Of a stretch of 44,183 nucleotides of DNA, positions 25,429 to 31,815 are shown piece by piece (the first letter of the stretch is position 1; each line of letters begins with the position of its first letter). Below the pieces are notes generated by a model, which worked only from the letters and a program-made list of their open reading frames with translations, was not told the origin of the DNA and searched no databases. Source of the DNA: Gemmataceae bacterium (GTDB taxonomy: Bacteria; Planctomycetota; Planctomycetia; Gemmatales; Gemmataceae); assembly GCA_009692065.1 (NCBI GenBank), contig SHZY01000037.1, positions 1 through 44,183 on the forward strand, read 5' to 3'. The position numbers and the translations under genes were made by a program.

Positions 25429-26181
25429 GGCGGCTGCCGCAGGCGCCATGGTGGTCGGCGGTTCGCAATTGATGCGGCTGCTATCGGGTTTGGCGAGGCT
25501 GCCGGTGCGAAAGACTTCGGCGAGCAGTGCCTTGGCGGGTTCGGGGAGATTGCTTTCGAGCACCGTGGTGACCGTCTCCTCAACGGCATACTCGACGCGC
25601 TTCAACTCGACGCGCTGATTCTCAATGATGGCGTAGGCCGCCCGCGGGTCGCTATCGCGAGGCTGGCCGACACTGCCTGGGTTGACCACCAGCTTATCGC
25701 CGACTTCCAGAATGTAGGGATGATGCGTATGCCCGACGCAAATGACCTGGGCGTCCACGTCGGCCAGGCGGCGCGACCAGAAGTCGGCGTCCGCAATCGA
25801 GTACTCGTCCAAGGGATCGCGCGGCGTGGCGTGCACCAAGAGAAACTTCACGCCGTCCAGGGTTACGCGCTTGGTGACGGGCAGCACGCCGAGAAAGCGT
25901 CGATCGTCGGCCGAGATGCGTTCCTGGGTTACCTGGCGGGTGACGCCGGTCAGATACTTGAAGCCGTTCTTGCCTTGCACTTTGACTTGCTGCGCGACGC
26001 CATGATCGTGATTGCCGCGGACGGCGTGCGTCGCCTTTTGCTTGATCCATTGAATACAGGGGGTAGGCTCCAGGCCGTAATCGACGAGATCCCCCAGCAC
26101 CAGGCAAGCGTCAAACTTCTCGTTGATCGCTTGCAGGGCCGGCCAGTTCGCATGGATGTCGGCGAGGAGCAATATCCGCAT
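25366..26181 (-). CDS. Metallophosphoesterase (calcineurin-like, YfcE/MJ0936 type)
   Basis: A 271-residue phosphodiesterase-type enzyme with the full two-metal site: DIHAN (residues 7-11), GDLVDYG, GNHDHG, LLVHATP and GHTHHPYI, followed by VVNPGSVGQPRDSDPRAAYA, which is typical of small bacterial members. It is probably cytosolic, and its natural substrate is unknown. The final 20 or so residues (ESGVRNQESGIRSQEPRIGG) are not family sequence but the translation of a heptanucleotide repeat array. A repeat containing TCCGTAGTC lies upstream of the start. Confidence 0.88.
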   Translation of the reverse strand: MRILLLADIHANWPALQAINEKFDACLVLGDLVDYGLEPTPCIQWIKQKATHAVRGNHDHGVAQQVKVQGKNGFKYLTGVTRQVTQERISADDRRFLGVLPVTKRVTLDGVKFLLVHATPRDPLDEYSIADADFWSRRLADVDAQVICVGHTHHPYILEVGDKLVVNPGSVGQPRDSDPRAAYAIIENQRVELKRVEYAVEETVTTVLESNLPEPAKALLAEVFRTGSLAKPDSSRINCEPPTTMAPAAAAESGVRNQESGIRSQEPRIGG

Positions 26182-26197
26182 GTCAATCGTTGCCTCG

Positions 26198-26250
26198 GTC
26201 CGTAGTCAGTTGGAGCGAAAGACAACCACCACGAACTGGGGACTACGGAC
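26198..26250. repeat. Short inverted repeat of the TCCGTAGTC family
   Basis: GTCCGTAGTC-AGTT on the left pairs with AACTGGGGACTACGGAC on the right (26234-26250), with a 3-base bulge. It is the same repeat family as 28634-28730. It lies between the metallophosphoesterase and the promoter of the next gene. Confidence 0.7.
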
Positions 26251-26291
26251 AACCCAAGGGTATGTTGGAAGGTGGAGAAAGGCCAGCGAAT

Positions 26292-26321
26292 TTGACAGAA
26301 ACGTCCTTTTTGGGGTATAAT
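26292..26321 (+). promoter_or_regulatory. Consensus sigma-70 promoter
   Basis: TTGACA (26292-26297) and TATAAT (26316-26321), both perfect, are separated by 18 bases. Transcription would begin near 26329 and give a leader of about 25 bases before the ATG at 26354. It is the best match to a housekeeping promoter that I found in the window. Confidence 0.8.
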
Positions 26322-26353
26322 CAGTTGAGTTAAACACTCTTTCGGGTGCATTC

Positions 26354-26656
26354 ATGAGCGAAAAAACTCTCCGTCGCCTCCCGCTACGTCAATTGCTGGC
26401 CAGTTCTGATCGGACGGCACGGGAGTTGGCCGAGTTGGTGCACACCCATTTGATGCCGCGCGTGCTCGATTTCCGGGATCTGACCCGCCCCGTTCGCCGC
26501 AAGAGCCATTATCCCACGATGGTTGCCTTCCATAACGGTTTGCGCCGCCTGGTGGAAGCCAATGACCAGATGCAAGCCATTATCTCGGTTTTGCACGAAC
26601 ACCTCGGCGCCATCCGCGATCACGCCCAGCGTGAAAAGATCAACCGCAGGCACTAA
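26354..26656 (+). CDS. Small conserved-looking protein of unknown function
   Basis: A 100-residue protein, rich in Arg and His, predicted mainly helical (LRQLLASSDRTARELAELVH, AFHNGLRRLVEANDQMQAI, ISVLHEHLGAIRDHAQREKI). There is no signal peptide and no motif I recognise. It sits behind a perfect consensus promoter, which suggests strong constitutive expression, and it appears to be a single-gene unit because the next gene is on the other strand. The helical pattern would suit a small nucleic-acid- or protein-binding factor, but that is inference only. Confidence 0.65.
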   Translation: MSEKTLRRLPLRQLLASSDRTARELAELVHTHLMPRVLDFRDLTRPVRRKSHYPTMVAFHNGLRRLVEANDQMQAIISVLHEHLGAIRDHAQREKINRRH

Positions 26657-26663
26657 ATCCCCC

Positions 26664-26718
26664 CAAGCCCCTGGATGAGCGCAGCGATTTCTGGGGGTCG
26701 CCCTCATCCTGGGGCTTG
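26664..26718. repeat. Inverted repeat supplying the end of the adenosyltransferase gene
   Basis: CAAGCCCCTGGATGAG (26664-26679) and CTCATCCTGGGGCTTG (26703-26718) pair at 15 of 16 positions. The right arm overlaps the minus-strand adenosyltransferase gene, coding for its last residues (QQAPG) and its TGA stop. Confidence 0.8.
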
Positions 26719-27315
26719 CTGCGACTTGCCCGGCACCCACAGCACGTCGTCATTCCCATCGTTGTTGCAGATCCGCGCCAGCACAAACAGCAGGTCCGAC
26801 AGCCGATTGAGAAACACGATCACCTGCGGATTGATCTTCTCGCCGCGTGCCAGCGTCACCACATCGCGTTCCGCGCGCCGGCAAACGGTGCGGGCCAGGT
26901 GGCACCACGCCGCCGCTGAGGTCCCGCCCGGCAGGACGAAGCTTCGGAGCGGTTGCAATCGGTCGTTGAATCGATCGATCACCTGCTCCAGCCGGGCTGC
27001 CTGTTCGGCGCGAACACGCAGCGCCTTGTCCCCCTCCGTGATGGGCACACACAGATCGGCGCCGACATCAAAGAGATCGTTCTGTACATTGCGCAGGAGG
27101 TCACCCAGTTCCTCCCCTCTCCCTCCGGGAGAGGGGTCGGGGGTGAGGGCGGCGATTGGCAACTGCGTCAGAAAAACGCCCAAAAGCGCATTCAACTCAT
27201 CAACCGTTCCATAGGCGGCGACGCGGGGATGGTCTTTGGGCACGCGGCTGCCGTCGCCCAGGCCCGTGTCGCCGGCGTCGCCGGTTTTCGTGTAGATTTT
27301 CGAGAGGTAGACCAT
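26704..27315 (-). CDS. pduO: ATP:cob(I)alamin adenosyltransferase, PduO type, with in-frame repeat insertion
   Basis: Transfers the adenosyl group of ATP to cob(I)alamin to make coenzyme B12; a cytosolic trimer in known members. The N-terminal ATP-binding segment (YTKTGDAGDTGLGDGSRVPK), YGTVDELNALLG, IQ/VQNDLFDVGADLCVP, RSFVLPGGT, ARTVCRRAER and LNRLSDLLFVLAR are all present. Between the first helix and VQNDLFD lies an unusual segment, ALTPDPSPGGRGEE, which is the translation of a GC-rich dispersed hairpin repeat (27114-27149). The C-terminus is likewise supplied by a repeat. The start has GGAG 6 bases upstream. The enzyme may well be active, since the insertion falls in a loop that varies between family members. 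Confidence 0.9.
   Translation of the reverse strand: MVYLSKIYTKTGDAGDTGLGDGSRVPKDHPRVAAYGTVDELNALLGVFLTQLPIAALTPDPSPGGRGEELGDLLRNVQNDLFDVGADLCVPITEGDKALRVRAEQAARLEQVIDRFNDRLQPLRSFVLPGGTSAAAWCHLARTVCRRAERDVVTLARGEKINPQVIVFLNRLSDLLFVLARICNNDGNDDVLWVPGKSQQAPG
27114..27149. repeat. Hairpin repeat inserted in frame in the adenosyltransferase gene
   Basis: CCCCTCTCCC and GGGAGAGGGG form a hairpin, followed by TCGGGGGTGAGGG. Read on the minus strand it gives LTPDPSPGGRGE, a peptide I know as a frequent by-product of this repeat class in bacterial annotations. Confidence 0.85.
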
Positions 27316-27329
27316 GATTGCTCCGTTGT

Positions 27330-27373
27330 TTACGTTTTGCGCTCCCGCGATGCCATGCGAGCGCTAAACGAAG
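27330..27373. repeat. Palindromic repeat of the GCGCTAAACG family, copy 1
   Basis: TTACGTTTTGCGCTCCCGC on the left pairs with GCGAGCGCTAAACGAAG on the right. Related copies are at 33802-33844 and, as a half, at 37395-37421. It lies between the divergent adenosyltransferase and aminotransferase genes. Confidence 0.75.
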
Positions 27374-27445
27374 AGGTTGATCCTCCTCCGGACATGATAC
27401 CACGCATACAATATCAACCGAAACCAAATGTTAGCGAGGAATCCT

Positions 27446-28636
27446 ATGCTCCCGATCTCGAAAATGGCCGCCGCCGTGCAGCCCTCCGCGACGCTGGCCG
27501 CCGGCGCCAAGGCCAGGCAACTGAAGACCGAAGGCAAGATCGTCTTCGATTTCAGCCTCGGCGAGCCTGATTTCAACACGCCCAAACACATCTGCGAGGC
27601 GGGCTACAAGGCGATGCTCGACGGGCACACCCACTACACCGCCGCGGCCGGCATCGCAGAGCTGCGCGGTTCGATAGTGCGCTGGTATAAGAGAACTTAC
27701 GGGTATGAGTTTTCCCCGGAGCAGGTGATCGTCTCCAACGGCGCCAAGCATTCGCTGCACAACGCGCTGGCGGCGACTGTCGGGCCCGGCGATGAAGTCA
27801 TCATTCCGACTCCCTACTGGGTCAGCTACAGCGATCTCGTTCAGATGACCGGCGCGTCTTACGTCCTCGTGCCCACGTCCGAGGAATCCGGCTTCAAGAT
27901 GACACCTGCCCAATTGCGGGCCGCGGTCACGCCACGCTCCAAGCTGGTGATGCTCAACTCGCCGAGCAATCCGACCGGAAGCGTTTACACCCGCGCGGAG
28001 TTGGAAGAGCTGGCCGACGTTGCCCTCGAAACCAAGCTCGGCGTCATCAGCGACGAGATCTACGAGCAGCTCGTTTTCGGCAGCGCGAAGGCGACCTGTT
28101 TCGCAACCCTGCGGCCGGGGCTGGCCGAGAGCACCATTACGATCAGCGGCGTGTCGAAAAGCTATGCGATGACCGGCTGGCGCATGGGCTGGGCGATTGC
28201 TCCTTTGCCCATTACCAAGGCGATGGCCAATGTGCAGAGCCAGGAGACGAGCAACCCGTCGAGCATCAGCCAATACGCGGCAATCGCCGCCTTGGAGGGG
28301 GATCAGGTCTGCGTCGAGACGATGCGTCAGGAATTCGAAGCCCGCCGCGATCTTACCTGTCAGCGGCTCCGGGCCTTGCCTGGCATCCGCTGTCCGATTC
28401 CTGACGGGGCGTTCTACGCGTTCTTCAACGTGGCATCCTATTTCGGAAAAACACTTAAGGGCAGGAAGGTCACCAACAGCACCAGCTTCTGCGCTGCCGC
28501 GCTCGAGACCGTGCATGTAAACCTCGTGCAAGGCTCCGCGTTCGGCGTCGAAGGCTACGTGCGTTTGTCGTTTGCGACGAGCCGCGCGCAGATCAACCAG
28601 GGCATCGACAAGCTGGCGGAGTTTTTGCAATGTTAG
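27446..28636 (+). CDS. Class I/II pyridoxal-phosphate aminotransferase (aspartate aminotransferase-like)
   Basis: A 396-residue fold-type I aminotransferase of the subgroup with thermophilic aspartate aminotransferases. It shows the N-terminal DFSLGEPDFNTPKHI, the cofactor-contact NSPSNPTGSVY, the Schiff-base Lys near 238 in SGVSKSYAMTGWRMGWA and the C-terminal substrate Arg in GYVRLSFATS. It transfers amino groups between amino acids and 2-oxo acids in the cytosol; Asp/oxaloacetate is the likeliest pair but cannot be proved. I start at ATG 27446 with GAGG 7 bases upstream, not at ATG 27428. The TAG stop is the first triplet of a repeat element. Confidence 0.9.
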   Translation: MLPISKMAAAVQPSATLAAGAKARQLKTEGKIVFDFSLGEPDFNTPKHICEAGYKAMLDGHTHYTAAAGIAELRGSIVRWYKRTYGYEFSPEQVIVSNGAKHSLHNALAATVGPGDEVIIPTPYWVSYSDLVQMTGASYVLVPTSEESGFKMTPAQLRAAVTPRSKLVMLNSPSNPTGSVYTRAELEELADVALETKLGVISDEIYEQLVFGSAKATCFATLRPGLAESTITISGVSKSYAMTGWRMGWAIAPLPITKAMANVQSQETSNPSSISQYAAIAALEGDQVCVETMRQEFEARRDLTCQRLRALPGIRCPIPDGAFYAFFNVASYFGKTLKGRKVTNSTSFCAAALETVHVNLVQGSAFGVEGYVRLSFATSRAQINQGIDKLAEFLQC

Positions 28637-28730
28637 TCCGTAGTCAGTGGTCGGTAGTCCGTAGAGGAAACGGCAGCTCCGATACCGGTCTCAATATTTT
28701 GCTACGGACTACGGACTACGGACTGAGGAC
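28634..28730. repeat. Inverted repeat built from the heptamer GGACTAC
   Basis: The right part (about 28702-28724) is CTAC followed by GGACTAC, GGACTAC and GGACTGA; the left part (28634-28664) carries the inverted units TAGTCCG and GTAGTCC. The TAG at its left edge is the stop codon of the aminotransferase gene, and its right edge is 10 bases from the next ATG. Confidence 0.85.
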
Positions 28731-28739
28731 GGTGCACTA

Positions 28740-29696
28740 ATGCCATTCCTTCTCTTGAATGAAGCCGAGGTGCGCAGTCTTCTGACGATGGAGATGGCAC
28801 TGGAAGCCGTCGAGGAAGGACTGCGCAAGCTGGCTCTCGACGAGGCGATGAACATCCCGCGGGCGCGCACGCAGACCGATCATGCGATGCTGCACGTCAT
28901 GTCGGCCTCGGCGAAAACGCTTGGCGCCATGGGCTACAAGGCCTACACAACGTCGCGCAAGGGGGCGGATTTTCACGTCGGCCTCTTTGACAGCAAGACC
29001 GGCGAATTGACGGCGCTGGTGCAAGCCGACTACCTCGGCCAGGTCCGCACCGGCGCGGCGAGCGGCATTGCCACCAAGTACCTGGCCCGGCCTGAAGCCT
29101 CCACCGTGGGCATCTACGGCGCCGGCAAGCAGGCACGCACCCAGCTGCTCGCCATCTGCAAGACACGCGCGATCAAGCACATCTTGGTGTTTTCTCGCAA
29201 TGAGGAAACCCGCGGCGATTTTTGTGCCGAGATGGCCCCGTTGTGCGAATGCTCCGTCGAGCCGGCCTCTCGCCCGGAAGACGCGGCTCGAGATAGGGAC
29301 ATCGTCATCACTGCGACCAGCAGCCGAGACCCGGTCTTGGCAGGTGATTGGCTTGCGGCAGGAACGCACCTGAACGTGATCGGTTCGAACTTTCTGGCGA
29401 AAGCCGAAGTCGATATCGCGACAATCCAAAGGGCCCAGCTCATCGTCGTAGATAGTAAGGATCAGGCCCTCGTGGAAGCCGGCGACTTTCGGCATGCCAT
29501 TGACAGCGGGGTCCTGCACTGGAAGGACGTCCGGGAACTGGGAGCCGTGATTGCCGGCCGAGAGCCTAGACGCAGCGATGCAAGCCAGATCACTCTGTTC
29601 AAGTCGCTCGGTCTGGCAATCGAGGACATTGCCACCGCCGCCAAGCTCGTAGCGAAGGCCAAGGAGTTGAACGTAGGCCGCTGGATCGATTGGTAA
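28740..29696 (+). CDS. Ornithine cyclodeaminase / mu-crystallin family oxidoreductase
   Basis: A 318-residue NAD(P)-binding protein. Members deaminate ornithine to proline, act as alanine or other amino-acid dehydrogenases, or reduce cyclic imines. The family pattern is clear: MLHVMSASAKTLGAMGYKAY (substrate-side Lys), ADYLGQVRTGAASGIATKYL, the nucleotide-binding GIYGAGKQARTQL, VITATSSRDPVL, THLNVIGSNF, and the Asp in LIVVDSKDQAL. Which substrate is used cannot be decided. It follows the aminotransferase on the same strand after 103 bases, filled by a repeat, so they may or may not share a transcript. Confidence 0.88.
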   Translation: MPFLLLNEAEVRSLLTMEMALEAVEEGLRKLALDEAMNIPRARTQTDHAMLHVMSASAKTLGAMGYKAYTTSRKGADFHVGLFDSKTGELTALVQADYLGQVRTGAASGIATKYLARPEASTVGIYGAGKQARTQLLAICKTRAIKHILVFSRNEETRGDFCAEMAPLCECSVEPASRPEDAARDRDIVITATSSRDPVLAGDWLAAGTHLNVIGSNFLAKAEVDIATIQRAQLIVVDSKDQALVEAGDFRHAIDSGVLHWKDVRELGAVIAGREPRRSDASQITLFKSLGLAIEDIATAAKLVAKAKELNVGRWIDW

Positions 29697-29702
29697 TCAT
29701 TT

Positions 29703-29781
29703 GTAGGGTGGGTCGAGCGCAGCGAGGCCCACTGAGCATTGCAACACCACGGTGGGCCTCGCTGCGCTCGACCCACCCTAC
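29703..29781. repeat. 29-base-arm palindromic repeat, copy 2
   Basis: Arms at 29703-29731 and 29753-29781 are identical to those of the copy at 10001-10081. The loop is 21 bases, with a different sequence except for its last few bases. The element starts 7 bases after the stop of the cyclodeaminase-family gene. Confidence 0.95.
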
Positions 29782-29798
29782 AACTAAAGGCCTCCTCC

Positions 29799-30206
29799 AT
29801 GTCTCTGCAGAAAATCACGTTGGCGCTGATTGCTTTGATCGTCCCGCTCAGCCTGGTCGCTGGCGAGCCGGTCAAGCTGCGCGAAATCGATGCCAAGGGA
29901 ATCAAGGTTGACTTCGCCAAGGGACGCGTTGGCATACCCAAGCTGATTGCCAATGCCGATGAACTCGACAAACTGATCCCCGACACGCAAGCCATCAAGA
30001 AGCAAGTCGATTTCAGCAAGGAGAAGTTAGTATTGTTCGCCTGGGGCGGATCCGGTCAGGACCAGCTATCGGCCAAACTCAGTGACGATGGCAAGGCAGC
30101 GACTTTCAGCTATACGGCGGGCCGTACGCGCGATTTTCGGCACCACGTCCATCTGTTTGTGTTGCCCAAGAATACGCAGTACAAGATCGAAGGCGTCGCA
30201 AAATAG
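29799..30206 (+). CDS. Small secreted protein of unknown function
   Basis: A 135-residue protein with a signal peptide (MSLQKITLALIALIVPLSLVAG). The mature part starts VKLREIDAKGIKVDF and includes ELDKLIPDTQAIKKQVDFSK, LVLFAWGGSGQDQLSAKL and the C-terminal RDFRHHVHLFVLPKN. I do not recognise a family. The start is taken at 29799, where the signal peptide begins and AAAGG precedes; an upstream ATG at 29739 would translate part of the palindromic repeat. It ends 57 bases before the next gene, which it may share a transcript with. Confidence 0.68.
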   Translation: MSLQKITLALIALIVPLSLVAGEPVKLREIDAKGIKVDFAKGRVGIPKLIANADELDKLIPDTQAIKKQVDFSKEKLVLFAWGGSGQDQLSAKLSDDGKAATFSYTAGRTRDFRHHVHLFVLPKNTQYKIEGVAK

Positions 30207-30263
30207 CGTTGCCGCATGTTGGTTGCCAACCACGACCTGAATCCCGCGCGAGAGAACCTGCGC

Positions 30264-31712
30264 ATGTCGATTTCGTTGGCCTGTCAGTGTGGCAACGTCA
30301 TAATCGCTCGCGTAGATCAGGCGGGCGAGAGGATCGCTTGCTTCGAGTGCGGCTATTTGATTCTGGTTCCGGCTTCTGGAGACACGCCGCCGGTTTTGGG
30401 AATGTCCGCGGCGGACGAGATTCCCGATGTGCTGGAAGTGGCCGAGCCGGAGGATGTCGTTCACATTCAGGCCCTTGCGACGCCGCCGGAAGTCATACCG
30501 GCGGACGCGTTCACTTTGTCCGAGGATATCCCCGTCGTCATTCCCGTCGCCGACGATGAGATCCCCGAGGTCGATGTCGAGGAGCACCAAGCTCCCTGGG
30601 AGAAAAATGAGGCCCGCGCCGACAGCCGCGACAAGCAGGCCGCAGCTGCCGAGGTGAACAAGCCGCCGTCGGAATTTGCGCGCAATGCCGCGGCGGGAAG
30701 CTCCTCCTGGGCGACGATCGGCGAAATCCGCCTGGTGGAGCCGGCGGAGTGCATCGCCTACGGCCCCGGAGGCGTGCTGGCCCTGGCGGGGCAGGATGAC
30801 GAAGTTCTGGTCCTGAACATGAAGACGGGCAAGAAGCTTGACCGCTTTGGCGGACACGACGAGATCGTCACCGCCGTCGCCGTTTCCACTACCGGCGATC
30901 GCGCACTCTCGGGCGATCGGCTCGGAGACGTGTGCTACTGGGATATCGGGAGATGCCGGCGCATGAGGCGAATGCGGGAACACGAAAGTCCGATCAGCGC
31001 TCTCGCTTTCTCGCCGGATGGCAACTTCGCGGCTGCCGGCGATCGTGAAGGCAGTGTCCGCCTCTGGAAGCTTACAAGTAGGAAGGATCGCACGCTGGCT
31101 GACTCCGACTGGGGTGCAAAAATCACCTCCATCGCCTTCTCAGCCGACGGCAACCTGCTCCTGGCCGGCAGCGAACGCGGCCATGTCGCCGTGTGGTCCG
31201 CGCAGACCGGCGCGTGCGTGCAGCGGTTTCGCCTTCCTCAACAGGCAATCGCCGGCGTGCAATTCAGTTCCAGGCACGGCGTTCTCTTTGCGGCAGCCAG
31301 ACCGGCCGAGGTGAAACACGCCGCACATCCATCTGTGTGGCGGCTTGAGGCAACTTCGAAGCAGACGCAGGAATGCTTTCCACCGACCGACCAGGCGGAC
31401 CTCATTCCGATGGCGGTCCTCCTCGATCAGGGAGCGAATCGACTGCTAGTGGCGGGCACGCTCGCCGCCGACCAGGGACGCGGATTGGCCTGCTTGCAAG
31501 TCTGGAATCTCGCGGGCGCCCGCTTGCTCTACGCCTTCCATGACGTCAAGCATGCCGTGGATTGGTTGGCGATCACGCCCGGGGGCACGCGCGTGATCGC
31601 CGCCTTGACCAACAATTTGTTGCAAGCTTTCGCCTTGCCCCAACACGACGAAGCTCCGCCGTTCGATGCGCCCACGCAAGAGCCTCAAGAGCGCCGCCGG
31701 CGCGTGGAATGA
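30264..31712 (+). CDS. Zinc-ribbon plus WD40 repeat protein
   Basis: A protein of about 482 residues. The N-terminus has a CxC...CxxC zinc ribbon (LACQCGNVI, IACFECGYLILVP). An acidic linker to about residue 150 is rich in PEVIP / IPVV segments. Then come WD40 blades with typical GH...A.SPDG...W patterns: FGGHDEIVTAVAVSTTGDRA, REHESPISALAFSPDGNFAA, KITSIAFSADGNLLLAGS and VDWLAITPGGTRVIAAL. There is no signal peptide or membrane segment, so a cytosolic scaffold or sensor is likely. A possible earlier start at ATG 30216 would add 16 residues; I prefer 30264 because the ribbon begins right after it. Confidence 0.75.
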   Translation: MSISLACQCGNVIIARVDQAGERIACFECGYLILVPASGDTPPVLGMSAADEIPDVLEVAEPEDVVHIQALATPPEVIPADAFTLSEDIPVVIPVADDEIPEVDVEEHQAPWEKNEARADSRDKQAAAAEVNKPPSEFARNAAAGSSSWATIGEIRLVEPAECIAYGPGGVLALAGQDDEVLVLNMKTGKKLDRFGGHDEIVTAVAVSTTGDRALSGDRLGDVCYWDIGRCRRMRRMREHESPISALAFSPDGNFAAAGDREGSVRLWKLTSRKDRTLADSDWGAKITSIAFSADGNLLLAGSERGHVAVWSAQTGACVQRFRLPQQAIAGVQFSSRHGVLFAAARPAEVKHAAHPSVWRLEATSKQTQECFPPTDQADLIPMAVLLDQGANRLLVAGTLAADQGRGLACLQVWNLAGARLLYAFHDVKHAVDWLAITPGGTRVIAALTNNLLQAFALPQHDEAPPFDAPTQEPQERRRRVE

Positions 31713-31815
31713 GTGCGCGTTTTCATCGTTGCATTCGCCTCAGCCTTCACGTAGATTATTCCTTTCCCCTGCTTGACGCCTTGTTGGTTTCCTTTCGGAT
31801 GGGAGTGATTGCACC

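Noticed and set aside
26657-27445. A cobalamin riboswitch near the adenosyltransferase gene
   Set aside because: The leader is only about 100 bases to the divergent gene, is filled by a palindromic repeat, and shows no B12-box-like sequence.
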